A DNA stretch of 64,000 nucleotides, taken from assembly GCA_030704615.1 (NCBI GenBank), contig CM060732.1, positions 19,220,001 through 19,284,000 of the forward strand, written 5' to 3'. This document shows positions 51,554-62,826 of this stretch, piece by piece. The notes beneath the pieces were generated by a model. It saw only the letters and a list, made by a program, of their open reading frames with translations. It was not told the DNA's origin and searched no databases. The translations under genes were made by a program, and so were the position numbers. The DNA comes from Takakia lepidozioides. Taxonomy: Eukaryota > Streptophyta > Takakiopsida > Takakiales > Takakiaceae. Every line of letters begins with the position of its first letter. Positions within the stretch are counted from its first letter, which is position 1.

Positions 51554-53265
51554 CTAATTGCAGCTGTGAAGGCAGCTAGTGTTGGTATCTTGCCCCGCTG
51601 GACAGCTGCAATACCCCCAATGAATGTCACAGGGAGCTGTGCACGGCGACCATCCCCTGACTGCCATCCAGGCCTGTAGGATGCTGACTCCCAAAAGTCT
51701 AGGGAAGCCCATGGGATATAATACTGCCCCACCAACGAGGACATCGTAAGAGATCGCGTCTGTCAATGGCCTTGGCTCGCATCACTGAGCCATCTATAGG
51801 ATGATCCGGCTGCAGTCTAATGGCCAACTGATGCCGTGTCATGCCCCGAGCCTACTCTGATCCTCCCAGAGATGTCTGTATCTGGAAAGGACAAGGCTCC
51901 ATATCCGCCTCCATGAGGCCCAAACCTGCAATAGTTGCTCTGCCCAACATCAGTGGCTGGGCTCCCGAGTCCAACAAGACCCGCAGTGGCCGATACTTCT
52001 TGCCTGCCGGTCCACTCAAAGTGAAAATGCCTCCCTGGTTGTCTAACAAGACAACTCCAGGTGTCACTGTGGCGCGCTCAAAGGCTGGCCTAGCTGGCAG
52101 CTCCGTCAATCTGGCAGCTGCAGCTTGCCAGGGCGCTGCCGTGGCAGTCTTGACCCTCAAATCCGAGGATCCCTCTGCCACTACACCTTCCACTAACTCC
52201 CGCAGAAGATGAAGTGACCTCCCCACTCTCACAGAGTGTTGCTGCTAGTCTGAACACTGCAGCTGGTCTCACTCCCGGCGTCGCAATCATGGTTGCCGAG
52301 AACAGTGGGGCTTGACACACAGAGGTGGCTGCCCCCACAACACACCGCTGCACTAGCCTTGGTAGCAGGTGTCAGTGCTGCACGTGTAGCTCTTCCCAAT
52401 GGCATAGTAACCTCCGCCTCGGTAAACAGTCGGGCGAGAACTAGGTGTCATGGATGGCGTCGACACAGTCTCCGCCAATGTGAATGACTGAGGAAGCCTC
52501 GCCTGACGGCTTGCCTCCCCACGCTGTGGATCCAATTCCACCTCTGCACCTCGTGGCTCAGGACTCGTGCTGCTCCTCGAGTCACGGCTTCCAGCAGACT
52601 CCACCTGCTCTAGTGGTAGTGCCGCTCCGCACATAAATCCCTGCCTCCCTATCTCCTCCCTCAGGAGCAGGAGGTGACCATCCTGCCTGGGAGCCGGTAC
52701 CGCCTGAGCTATAGCCATGGCAGCGAGCCTCTGCTCTAGCTGTTGAAGCCGATTGGCCATGCCTTGGTCAACACCCTGACCTCCGCGTCCTTGGCCATGT
52801 GGAGCTTGCCCTTGGCCTGCACCTCGTGCCCGACCACCTCGTCCTCTTTGGGCTGGTCCACCTCGCCCCGGCCACCATTGTTCCCTTGGAACTGGCCTGG
52901 GCGCAACTCAGGATGCAAGTCATAACACTGGGCATCTCCATGCCCATACATGCCACAATGCCCACATTGCACGCTGTTGGGCAGTCCCTTGTGCCTGTGG
53001 GCTGACAGCTGTGCCCCGTGCAGGCATGTCCTTGCCAAATCCAATTGTAACAACTCGCTCCTCCACCATGTTGAGCTCAATCCGCTCAGCCAGCAGAAAC
53101 ACATCTGCTAATGTGGGTTGGGCTGCTTGTAACAGGGTTGCATCTCGCACCCTTCTTTTGAGCTCCTTGTCCAGAATTCCATACCAAACTGGATTGCCTG
53201 AGCTTCAGTAACCCCTTGGGTCACACTTATCAAGCGCCTCATACGAGTGTACGCCTCTCGCCGCT
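51554..53265 (-). pseudogene. Gag end, zinc knuckle and protease of the second copy
   Basis: AYTRMRRLISVTQGVTEAQA and a knuckle CGHCGMYGHGDAQC match the first copy. The protease reads VLLDSGAQPLMLGRATIAGL (51,860-52,020). The Ala/Pro-rich linker has diverged by indels, and frames change at about 52,200, 52,350 and 52,740. Nothing here is intact. It serves as an alignment partner for the first copy. Confidence 0.85.
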
Positions 53266-54290
53266 CTGCGTGATGGTAAGGTGTAGGAGGTATATCTATG
53301 TCCAGAAACCTACCACTAACCTTGTCCCAAGCTACAATAGCTCGCTCTAACCAACCCTCCTCCTCTTTCTGCCAGGTAGAGACAAAGCAATACTCCCCTA
53401 TCTCCCGCTCACTGAACACTAAAGAAAACAAAGGTAGGGTCTGATAGTCTCTCAACTCGAAAGCTTTGAGACGGTTGCGGGTGTCCTCATTGCGAATGAG
53501 TGCATCTCCTTCACCACACAACAAACATGTCATTGCTGATGAACCCCCGCTCGTGGTTGCCCTGTGCAGAGCGTATCCGGCTGCAACCATGTCTGATTGC
53601 ACAAACTTGTGTAGCTCCTGCTCCTCTGCTCCAGTACACCACGGCCTTGTGGCTGAACACCTTGGTCCCCGGGGCTGTCTTTGGCTGTGTTCCAAGCCTA
53701 GCTTTCACCCACTTTGGTATTTCACCTACAGCAGAACTGCTGGCTCCAACAGAGTTCTGACTGTCCAAGGCGATATTGAGGCCCTCAATGCCAACTACAG
53801 CAGTCTGTTGTCTACTGCTAATGCCTGACTCCCAGTATGCAATCAACTCGTCCAACTGTTCTCCACTCAAATCAGTCTGAGTTCCTTGGGAAACATAAAT
53901 CCTGTCCCCTTGTGTGCACAGACTAAGAGAAAGACCTGCCCTTCAATTACGTCCTCATTTCCCCCACCATGCAAGGAGTACATCCACCAATTTGTCTCTC
54001 ATATAGACCAGCACAGGTTCTAGAGACAGGATTGTGGATCTTTCATAGCACACTCACACTCTAAAAATTCCATAGATTTTTAGCAGAGTCCCAAAAACAA
54101 AAACCAGGTCTAGATAGGTAGATATCCCCTTTCTGCAGCTATCCCCTCAAAAACTGAGTCAAACGGAGCTCATTTGACAAAGATATGACCAACCAGGCTC
54201 TTTAAACATTTAAATTAGATCAAAAGGCCCCCTTTATTTTTTTATTTTTTTTATTTTATAAATTTTTATTAACACCAAAACGTTCTTGCC
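53266..54290 (-). other. Unrecognised sequence upstream of the second copy
   Basis: Minus-strand frames (53,108-53,695 and 53,511-53,870) read ESGISSRQQTAVVGIEGLNI and, in the other frame, GEYCFVSTWQKEEEGWLERA. They join directly to gag-like sequence near 53,265, but no family is recognised. They could be a diverged gag N-terminus or a fused foreign segment. 54,180-54,280 is AT-rich. Confidence 0.3.
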
Positions 54291-55830
54291 ATTAAAAGCT
54301 GTTCCCAGGTTATCTACGGGTTCCCGAGGCCGTTCCCCTCCAGGTCTATGCCAAATCAAGCTGGTGTCGAACAACGCTCAAGTACTGGGGCTGTTGGGTC
54401 CTTCTGATCCTCACTGTGCCGCACAACGTCACTCCAATGGCTGGGGATGCTTATACATGCGGTATGAGGTCTTTCCCACATGTATTGATGTCTGTTGGGA
54501 TTTAATATTTTGAAAGAGGTACTCAGGATTGAAGACCCAAAGTGCTTCTATCTCGCCTCACCAACAGCCGACTCTACTGCCTGCAGCAACTCTCACACCA
54601 GCAGGGCTTGTACCCGCAGGCCCTTGTCTCAAGCGAGCCTCCAGCACACTGAATAGCGATATCGCCAGCTCTCTCTCTCTCACACAGAGCAGGCAAGCGC
54701 TTAGCACCATGGTTCAGCGGCTCACCTGCCACAAACTCGCGTTGTAAAGACGCCAGGTGGAAGGCTTGTATTTCAAACCGCCAAGAAGTGGGCGAAAGGT
54801 CCCAAATGCTCCATTGTCACGGACCAGCTGCAACCTGGCCCCTCGTTGCAAGCTTCTACAGGACTTGGGGACGCATAAACCTCCCACCGGCGGCCATTCT
54901 CATTGCGACTGGAATGGGGTCATCTGCAACAGCCCCCTGCTGCCTGATTGTCCTATCGCATTGTTGCTGGAGGGCTCAACCCAAGCACAGAGTCGGAAGG
55001 AATGTCACCAGGCTTCACACCAACTTACTACCAGAAGGAAGGATCTCAGCAACAGAGAGAGGGTTGGGTGGCGAGAACCAGACCTCCACCTTCCAAACGC
55101 TACAATGGTTCGGCCTGGGGACGGAGAGAGCTGGGCACTGCTTGCCACCCTCTCTGCCTTTCTGCCTCCTTCAGCTTGACGGGCGACTCACAGGTAGCAT
55201 AGAGAGCGAAGCAAATCGACCCCAAAATGACAGAGGTTGTGTGCCATTACAGTTCGCTGTCTTTGCGCCCGCTCACGACATACAACTGATGAAATTTAAG
55301 AGCTATCTTGAGCTCAACTGAGAAGAGGTAGAGTCACCGCGAGTTCTTCAAAATTATTCTCCCACAGTTCATCAAGAGCTCATCCCAGTCTCACATTCTT
55401 TAGGATGCCCTACAGACTTGCAGATTGATGCAACCCTGCACAAAACCTCCGCATGTCTACACCGTCTGCAGTAATTACCTCTCTGGCTTTCGGAGCGCAT
55501 GCGTGCAAATCAGCGCGACTCCCTCAGTCTCTCAGTCAGAAAAGACGAAGTCTTCACAGTCTCTGCTCGGCATCCGCCTTCCTTTGCCCACAGGGTATGA
55601 ATGCTTCTTTTTGTTGTCTTCCAATGAGATACTTTGCGAGAGTTTAGTTTCTTCTTGCATAAAGCGTAGGAAACGCAGACTGCAGTTCACAAGCACTAAG
55701 CTCGCCACATAAACAGAATCAGTTTCAAGAAACATGGCATGAGAGATACAAGACACTGGTCTTCGATTCAAATGTCGGGCACTGCTTTTCCTCTGCTCGA
55801 GAAGAAACGAGGACCCACTTTACCGCTGCT
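54291..55830. other. Unassigned sequence, possible LRR-receptor N-terminal remnant
   Basis: Plus-strand frame 54,757-55,179 contains HSHCDWNGVICNSPLLPDCP, which resembles the C-x-W-x-G-V-x-C cap before the leucine-rich repeats of plant receptor kinases. No repeats follow. Given the kinase remnant on the opposite strand at 55,820-56,100, a chopped receptor gene is possible but unproven. The rest has no motif. Confidence 0.25.
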
Positions 55831-56110
55831 GGTGCTGGATTCCAATGAGCACCTTTAGCATGTCTTGCATGGAGGGGCGTCTATCAGGCACCTCGTGTGT
55901 GCAAAGCATGGCCATATCCATCAGCTGCAGCAGCTGCTTGTCAATACATGTGGTCTTCAGCAGGTTCACATCAAGAACTTGCCTGGCCAGCTCTGGCTTC
56001 GCCAATGCTTGCCGCACCCACTGTGAGTTGTTCACGCCCTCACTGACCAGAACGAAGGCTGCTTCCTCGTAGTATAGCTCCGTCCTGCCCCTGCGGCCTC
56101 ATGCCAGAAC
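55820..56110 (-). pseudogene. Receptor-like kinase C-terminus (subdomains X-XI) remnant
   Basis: The minus strand reads SQWVRQALAKPELARQVLDV and MAMLCTHEVPDRRPSMQDML, then KVLIGIQ before the stop. The pattern W-V-x(n)-D-x-x-L...A-x-x-C-T...P-x-x-R-P-S-M-x-x-V is the end of plant receptor-like protein kinases. Upstream a GRTELYYEEA-like piece and, out of frame, VSGYI recall the activation-segment region. The kinase core is absent, so this is a pseudogene fragment. Ligand and pathway cannot be given. Confidence 0.65.
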
Positions 56111-56695
56111 CAACGCTATCCTTACCAGTGGAAAGACACCAGTTCTTTGCCCCTGCTTGACATGCTGCCTGCCTCCATGGACCATCTATATACCCAGAAA
56201 CCAAAGATGATCGAAACCTGCATGTTTCTTTTTGTTTGTTTTTTTTTTTTTAAAAAGCTTCTTAAACTAAGCACTACTTCACAGAGGTAATCATACAAGT
56301 GCTAACCCTCAACTCCTACCTTGCACTCACATGTAAGAGGTCATCTCTCTCGAGTGATAGAAAGGCTCTTTAACACACTGTTGACACAAAACATGGAAAC
56401 CAAAATCATCACTCTTTGAAATAGAAGTCGAGCCAGGGGCACCCCAAGCTATGGGGACTCCACCCCACAACAACCTACACTCCCATCATAAGCACACACA
56501 GCTTCTAAACGCAGGAAGGAGCTCGGTCGCGCAGGCTCAACTCGAGAGAGATGAGCCGCGCGACTGCCGCTCTCGTGAAGATAAGACGGACCAGGTGTCA
56601 AACTAAACTTGACACCTGATTTAACACTTGACCTAAATCCAAGTGTTAAATACAAATAACTAGTTTTATGCTAGCTGTTTTCACACTGTGCTTAT
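56111..56695. other. Unassigned sequence before host pol resumes
   Basis: Mostly non-coding, with a T/A-rich run at 56,230-56,260 and a short inverted repeat AGGTGTCAAACTAAACTTGA / CACCTGATTTAACACTTGAC near 56,590-56,640. The junction to pol lies near 56,695. Confidence 0.35.
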
Positions 56696-58163
56696 TTAAC
56701 TTGACAAGGTTATCCAGAAAATACCACCACCAGAAAATCCCAAGAAACTCAAGAGATTTCTGGGAGAGACGAGCTATTACAGAAGGTACATGGACAAATA
56801 TGCTCACAGAGCGGCACCAGTCTATAGACTACTAAAGCAAGATGCCGAATATCGATGGTCTCCAACTTGTCAGGAATCACTTAATACACTAAAAAGGGCA
56901 CTCACAGCAGCACCAATTCTGATAAATCCAAGATGGGATTTACCATTTCATGTACACAGTGATGCATCAGGCATTGCTTTGGGAGCGGTTCTAGCTCAGA
57001 ATGTGACAGGCACAATAGATTCACCAATCTACTATGCAAGCAGATTGTTGACAGCAGTAGAAAAGAACTATAGCACCACAGAAAGGGAAGCATTGGCAAT
57101 GATTTATGTTGTTCAAAAATTTCGGCATTATTTACTTGGCAATCGCTTTAAGTTTATTGTTGATCATCAGGCTCTAGTTCTAGCAAATCGACCACTAGCT
57201 AGTGGCAGGGTTGCTCGATGGTTATTACTTCTTTATGAGTATGACTTTGAAGTTGTTCATAAACCAGGGAGATTACATGTTACAGCAGATCATCTGTCAA
57301 GGATTACTACAGGAGAACCAGCCACGGGGGTAGAGGATCAACTTCCCGATGCATTTCTGTTTGCTGTTCAACCAGAAGCACCAGATGAAGAGACAGATCC
57401 TATAAATGCTCTGGGAATGTTTCAAGGAGACTATGACCTTCCAGATGCTCTCAAACTCATGGACGACACAGATGAAGATGAAGATTCATCCGATGAAGAT
57501 GAACCTCTTGATGAAGGACTTATTATTGAAGAAGAGCCAGATCCACAAGAAGAAGATGACAAGGAAAACAAAGAAACAAACAATCAAGAATTGGCCAATA
57601 TCAGTATTGGAGCTTATACAGTCACCAAAGAAGAATCAGAAGATATTCAGGATCAAGATCAAGATGATTGGCAATGGCCAATCAAATACTATCTGAACAC
57701 AGGGAAATTTCCTGAAGGTTACACCAAAGATGACTGGAGGAAGCTTTCAATGAAAAGCAAGCCATACACATTAATCAAAGGGATTATGTACAAAAGAGGA
57801 ATTGACTCCATAATGAGAAGATGTGTAAACAAATACCAAGCCAAAACAGTAATGCAAGAACTACACGAAAGAATTGCAGGTGGACACTTCAGTTCGGACC
57901 TGACAGCAAAGAAAATATTACTAGCAGGCTACTGGTGGCCTACTATATTTGGAGATACTTATGAACACTGTCAACAGTGTGATGTCTGCCAGAGGATGGG
58001 ACCAGTAGAACGAACGGGGAAGGGGACTCTGCACCCAATACTACCAACAGAACCATTTTCAGCGCTGGGGGCTAGACTTCGTGGGGACCCATTAAACCTC
58101 CAGCAAGGTACACACAAAACCAATACATCCTCACAGCCACTGACTACACTACCAAATGGGTAG
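56696..58163 (+). CDS. RNase H and integrase N-terminus of the 19.7-kb element
   Basis: Reading resumes at [20 protein letters not shown] (RT thumb/connection). RNase H follows: [38 protein letters not shown] and [21 protein letters not shown] strongly acidic stretch (residues about 225-270, [16 protein letters not shown]...) links to the integrase zinc region, [37 protein letters not shown]. The frame ends at 58,163 after a shift around 58,090, where WGLDFVGP (first Asp) is read. RNase H residues D, E, D are present. The acidic hinge is unusual and may be element-specific. Confidence 0.88.
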
Positions 58164-59029
58164 AGGCCAAGGCACTAAGAGACAACACTGCCAGATCAAC
58201 AGCCAAATTCTTATATGAAAACATCATCACACGATTTGGTTGCCCACTGGAATTCGTCAGTGATCAGGGATCACATTTCATAAATGATGCCATAAAATGC
58301 TTGACGGAGGAGTTCATGATTGTACATCACAAGAGTACTGCTTACTATCCTCAAGGAAACGGTCAGGCCGAATCTACCAACAAAATATTATGCACTATCT
58401 TAACCAAGATAATAAATGCCAATCGTACAGATTGGGACACCAAATTGAACACAACACTATGGGCATTCAGGACATCATACAAGGTAACCACGAAGCATAC
58501 ACCATTTCAACTGGTGTATGGAGCAGAGGCACTATTACCTATTGAATGTATGATACCCACACTACGAACCGGGACTCATGAACGATGGGGTTTAGAAGAA
58601 TCCTTACGAGTCAGGGAATATGAGTTATTCCATTTGGAAGAAGTTCGAACAGATGCTGCAGATAATATGGCACGAATTCAGGAACAATGAAGGAAAATAA
58701 TATCCGAAGGGAAAGAGAAATCTTTCCAGGACGGGGACATTGTATTATGGTTACCAAAAATCAAGAAGATCAAACTGGGCGGAAAATTGAAAATGCCATG
58801 GATGGGACCATTTCAAATCAAAAGGGTACATGACAATGGAACTGTTGATTTGCAAACCTTAGAACAAGAATTCGTGGGTCGAATTAATATTAACAAGCTA
58901 AAAGGCTACCAGGGAATACATGACAAAGCCCTTATACATGATTTATACGCCAACGAGGAAGATCAAACTGAAGATGAGGAGCGCGAAACTACCAATGCCT
59001 ACTACATTCATCACGACACGGTGAATTAG
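58090..59029 (+). pseudogene. Integrase core and C-terminus of the 19.7-kb element
   Basis: [29 protein letters not shown] (second Asp) and [14 protein letters not shown] (Glu) follow in one frame. Then come [20 protein letters not shown] and GAEALLPIE. After a TGA at 58,688 the C-terminal domain follows: FQDGDIVLWLPK, KMPWMGPFQIKRVHDNGTV (58,787-59,029). One shift and one stop break an otherwise well-kept integrase. The stop at 59,027 ends pol; the next ORF starts 114 bp on. Confidence 0.88.
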
Positions 59030-59142
59030 CATGTACTAAGACAAGTGGCAACACGAATTCAGGGCACCACGACGGACCACCATTTATCTGGAGGACAACA
59101 TTACCACCCCGTATACCGTATGGTGAACCGTGGCCAGCACAG

Positions 59143-61962
59143 ATGCCCTACAGAACAATGAACGAATACGAAACGGCCAACGAGTCACTGCTTGTGTTAA
59201 ATTCCGAGATGTACGCTCCAGATCACCCCACCGACAGTGGTAATCATACACCACTACCCTTCGATCATAACACAGAGGCGGAACGACGGCACAATCCAAC
59301 GGATTGCCAAAAGACGGCGGACGATAAGGGCAAAGCCATTAAACCAAGCTGCAAGTACTGCGCCAACGCCTCCCATCTAAAAACGGACCACATACCAAAG
59401 TGGATGAACACAGCTCATAGGGATGAACATAAACTGATCGAAACTGGACAATCATCAACGACCATCAGTTTTAAACAAAACAAATCACGAAGAAAAAACC
59501 AACGGAAGAAAATCAAGCACAAAAGGGATGAAGTTTTCTCAAAAGCGTTACCTGAGGCTAAATGCTTCTTGGTAAGCCTGGGCCCAACAATTAAAGCTAA
59601 CCACGCTTTAAACCTAGGCAACCAGCAGGACAGAATTACCTCCACGAGAACCTCGAGAGAAGTTAGAGGAGAAACCTACAGAGAGGAACCCCTACTTAAA
59701 CCCAGGAGTGAACTCCTCACCTTCTCTTCCGCAAACTGGAAATTGCTGTATACACAACTTCCAGTGTGCTTCATACTTCTTGTGATACAGGAATTGGTGC
59801 TCCAATTCCTTACAGCAACCGCGAGACTAAGAGAAATGGTAGGCACCAAGCGGAAGGCACCAAGTTCTTATGCGCAAGTCAATTTCAAAATCAGCCCAGC
59901 GTTGCGGAAGATTGAGCAGGACACAGAGACACAGGAGATGTTGGACAGTCTTGGCCTGCGATACTTCATCACCACGCTGGACTGGAACCTGAAGCACGAC
60001 GAGCTATGCAGGGAGTTCTTGGAGAATTACAACACCAGCACTCGGAGCACAAATGTCCATGACACGCACATCCTGCTGACAGAGAAGTACTTGGCGGAAG
60101 TATTTCACCTTCCCAGTCTGGACGTACCACCGCACACCGGCAAACCTCCAAGGTTTGTACTTGCAGATTTGTTTGAGAATCTCAACCAAGCAGATCAAGG
60201 CTACACATGCAGCCACAGCAAAAACCATGGCTTCAGGAAGATAACCCCAGTACTTAGCACATTGCTTTGCCTCAGGCAAAACCATAGCTACTGTACCAAG
60301 GAGCTAATCGACCAAGTGTTGATTTGCTTCAATGGGCAAATCGTGAATTGGGCAAGCTTCTTATTGAAGAAGTTAAGTCAAGAACTAACCAGGTTGACAA
60401 AAAAGAAGAAGGAAGCGACTATTACCATGGCAACTCCATTGTTACTCCAGATGATTCGACACACTATACACCTAACGGCCGAAGAGCAAGCAATGTTGGG
60501 AATCATGCAACGGGTAGACACAATGGAGGAAGAAGGAAGTGAGACGGCAACATGTCAGGAAGAAGAAGAGGGCGGACTTGCAAAAAGAGCCCGGATCAAT
60601 GAAGCAACCACAAGTGCAGCAGCAGAGGACATCATCAACTCGAAGGCTGATTCCCCAGTACAGAGAGAAGGGGAGAATCAACAGCCAGAAGGAGGGAACA
60701 AACCACAGACCAACAAAGCAACGCCCATGGAAATTAGCCATGGCAACACCAAAGCACAGCAAGCAGCACACACAGAGGCCATACAATCAGAGGAGAGAGA
60801 CATAGTGGCGCATCAACAGCAGATAGTGCAAGAGGCACCGAGTCAGCAACAGCAAGACAAAAATTCCAATTTGGAATTACTACTAGCACAACAAGTTTTA
60901 GATACAACAGCATGGGACACAGGGTTGGAGGAAGCACCACAAAATATCATTCTGCAGGCAATACAAATATTGGGGCAATTGACAGTTTGTATGAACAGAG
61001 CCAAAGATTACATCAGCCCGGAAAACCTGAACATGATCTTAGACCACATCAAAGATAAGCATCAGAGGGAATTGACCACTGCAAGAACAGTATGTAACCA
61101 TGAGGTTACAATTGCAGCATTAGAAGATCAAAAGTCGACCTTACTCCGCCAATACAACACATTGGCACAACGCAGAGATGAGTGGGAGCAAAAATGGGAA
61201 AGACAGAGAGACGAAACACGCCATGTCCAAGCCGACCTCGATGCAGAGCGAGAGAGATCTCGAAAAACAGAGACAGAGGTGGAAACACTCACAGGGCAGG
61301 TGCAAACATTAAAGCAGCAGGTGGAGATACTCAAGGGGCAGCTGAGGACTGCCAGAGATCAGGGAACCAAGTGGCTCAACAGCAACACTGCACTGCTGAA
61401 ACAAAGGGAGAATGCTGAGAGCAGGCTGTTTACCGCCACCACAGAAAGAGACATTGCCATGGGCAATGAACAAGAATGGAAGCAGCAGCTGGAGAAGCTG
61501 ACACTGCAAGCAGGGTTGGATGCAGCAGACGCAGCCTTAGCCAGAGCTTGGTTGAATGAAGGGAGTGAATTGGAGATGAAGAAACTCAACAGGGCAATGG
61601 TGAGGCAGATGAAGTGCCAGTTGGCGAAATTGGTGACAGACATTCATGAGGAGTTCCTGCCACCAATTCCAGAACAAGAGGAACTCATGGACGAAGAGGA
61701 TCAAGAGGAGCAAGATCACGAACGAGAGACACCAATACAATCAACAACAACAACACCAACACAAACACCACCAGCAACACAACCACCACCAAACCAACAG
61801 ACATTGGTACAGGCCACACCAGGGCCATCTACTCCAGAGGTAAACCCTGTAACACTACCAAGTGTCCTAGTAGCATCAACTTCAGTAGTAGTGGATGATT
61901 TCCAAATCATGCCATGCAAGCAGGATGATGAGTGGTTAAAGTATTCAGATGGAATACTTTAA
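59143..61962 (+). CDS. Large post-integrase ORF (939 codons), hydrophobic segment and coiled coil
   Basis: This is a complete open frame after pol; the first usable ATG may be 59,158 (MNEYETANESL). Residues about 70-83 carry a CKYCANASHLKTDH cluster (C-x2-C-x4-H-x4-H, knuckle-like), followed by a Lys/Arg-rich stretch. Near residues 202-228 is a hydrophobic run, LPVCFILLVIQELVLQFL, compatible with a membrane helix. From about residue 240 (MVGTKRKAPS) there is a globular region (DWNLKHDELCREFLENYNTS). Then a Gln/Glu-rich linker and a long coiled coil (about 640-830, LTGQVQTLKQQVEILKGQLR) lead to a Thr/Pro-rich tail. No family was recognised. Position and size recall the env-like or extra ORF of some plant Gypsy lineages; an envelope function is not shown. 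Confidence 0.7.
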   Translation: MPYRTMNEYETANESLLVLNSEMYAPDHPTDSGNHTPLPFDHNTEAERRHNPTDCQKTADDKGKAIKPSCKYCANASHLKTDHIPKWMNTAHRDEHKLIETGQSSTTISFKQNKSRRKNQRKKIKHKRDEVFSKALPEAKCFLVSLGPTIKANHALNLGNQQDRITSTRTSREVRGETYREEPLLKPRSELLTFSSANWKLLYTQLPVCFILLVIQELVLQFLTATARLREMVGTKRKAPSSYAQVNFKISPALRKIEQDTETQEMLDSLGLRYFITTLDWNLKHDELCREFLENYNTSTRSTNVHDTHILLTEKYLAEVFHLPSLDVPPHTGKPPRFVLADLFENLNQADQGYTCSHSKNHGFRKITPVLSTLLCLRQNHSYCTKELIDQVLICFNGQIVNWASFLLKKLSQELTRLTKKKKEATITMATPLLLQMIRHTIHLTAEEQAMLGIMQRVDTMEEEGSETATCQEEEEGGLAKRARINEATTSAAAEDIINSKADSPVQREGENQQPEGGNKPQTNKATPMEISHGNTKAQQAAHTEAIQSEERDIVAHQQQIVQEAPSQQQQDKNSNLELLLAQQVLDTTAWDTGLEEAPQNIILQAIQILGQLTVCMNRAKDYISPENLNMILDHIKDKHQRELTTARTVCNHEVTIAALEDQKSTLLRQYNTLAQRRDEWEQKWERQRDETRHVQADLDAERERSRKTETEVETLTGQVQTLKQQVEILKGQLRTARDQGTKWLNSNTALLKQRENAESRLFTATTERDIAMGNEQEWKQQLEKLTLQAGLDAADAALARAWLNEGSELEMKKLNRAMVRQMKCQLAKLVTDIHEEFLPPIPEQEELMDEEDQEEQDHERETPIQSTTTTPTQTPPATQPPPNQQTLVQATPGPSTPEVNPVTLPSVLVASTSVVVDDFQIMPCKQDDEWLKYSDGIL

Positions 61963-62782
61963 AATGATGGTAGTACTAGCCCACCAAATCCCAGAAATAC
62001 TGGAGAAGGTTTTCAAAACCTTAACTCCCTGCAAATCATTGGGTCAATTGCATCTTCTCACTCTGAGATATAGGATGAGACCACTGGCTAAGGAGGAGAC
62101 ATGGTCAGGGGCAGAATTGGTTGAATTCTGGCGCCAAGCTCCTCTGGAATACAAGGAGCTGGTAGCTTACATGTGGGCAGTGGGGCAATTGAAGATTAAT
62201 CCTACCCCGGCAGTAACCATTGTGATGGGATGCCCAAGTTTTTATATTGGCAGTTACTTGTACCGCATGTTCGTGACAATGAGGGGAAGCTGGCAGCGCT
62301 ATGAGAGTATTGAAAAAGATACTCACTGGGAATTACCCAAATTCCAGCCACCAAAGAGAGTCACAGGCACTTCAGCATATATGAATAGGCCACTTTATGC
62401 TGAAGCATGGCGCCAGGCGAAGGACCACTTTTCACCATTGGTATTGGACAGAGACCACCCTTTCAGAGAAACAGGGGTCCAAGCTGTTAACTGGTTAATG
62501 GGCAGCAGGGCAACAAAACACATTATACCTTGGACCAAGGAGGAGCTGCAAACCTGCCGCGAAAACTTGACCAACAAAATCGATATGGTACGTGGGGACG
62601 GGATAGCAGAACACCCTGATGAAGAAAGCTGGCCTACTCACGAACCAGAGGAACAACCAGACGGTGACGATAACAGGAACAAGAAGCTGCCACCACGACA
62701 ATCCTGGGACGCGCTTCCTACCTCGCATACAGGCATGCCACCACCTTACATCCCCAAGAGATACAACAAATACAGGAACTGA
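61949..62782 (+). CDS. Second post-integrase ORF (277 codons), unknown
   Basis: ATG at 61,949 overlaps the preceding stop by 14 nt in a different frame. The protein has a mostly helical, Trp-rich body (ETWSGAELVEFWRQAPLEYK, YMWAVGQLKINPTPAVTIVM) and a Pro/Asp/Asn-rich tail ending PPPYIPKRYNKYRN. No membrane segment or known domain is recognised. The tight overlap suggests coupled translation or a frameshifted continuation of the preceding ORF. It ends 22 bp before the polypurine tract. Alternatives: the C-terminal half of a single long protein split by an indel. Confidence 0.6.
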   Translation: MEYFKMMVVLAHQIPEILEKVFKTLTPCKSLGQLHLLTLRYRMRPLAKEETWSGAELVEFWRQAPLEYKELVAYMWAVGQLKINPTPAVTIVMGCPSFYIGSYLYRMFVTMRGSWQRYESIEKDTHWELPKFQPPKRVTGTSAYMNRPLYAEAWRQAKDHFSPLVLDRDHPFRETGVQAVNWLMGSRATKHIIPWTKEELQTCRENLTNKIDMVRGDGIAEHPDEESWPTHEPEEQPDGDDNRNKKLPPRQSWDALPTSHTGMPPPYIPKRYNKYRN

Positions 62783-62803
62783 CGAAATTGTGCGGACACA
62801 ATT

Positions 62804-62820
62804 TCAAAAGAGGGGGGGGG
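62804..62820 (+). other. Polypurine tract
   Basis: CAAAAGAGGGGGGGGG precedes the 3' LTR by six bases (AATAAA). Confidence 0.85.
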
Positions 62821-62826
62821 AATAAA

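Larger units (their letters stand above)
48550..53265 (-). mobile_element. Truncated second copy of the methyltransferase Gypsy element
   Basis: It is collinear on the minus strand with 13,300-18,285 of the first copy: gag end (53,265-52,950), zinc knuckle, protease, methyltransferase, RT and RNase H. It lacks terminal repeats, leader, integrase and PHD. It stops at the same RNase H end, near the sequence AGCTCGGTGGCA, where the host RT is cut. No target duplication or LTR is present, so it did not arrive by normal integration. Confidence 0.9.

Noticed and set aside
54757-55179. Receptor-kinase N-terminal exon as a gene
   Set aside because: Only one cap-like motif is seen, with no leucine-rich repeats or signal peptide; kept as a low-confidence note.
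59143-61962. Firm call of a viral envelope protein
   Set aside because: Only position and one hydrophobic segment support it; no signal peptide, fusion-type cleavage site or glycoprotein family was recognised, so it is left as unknown.
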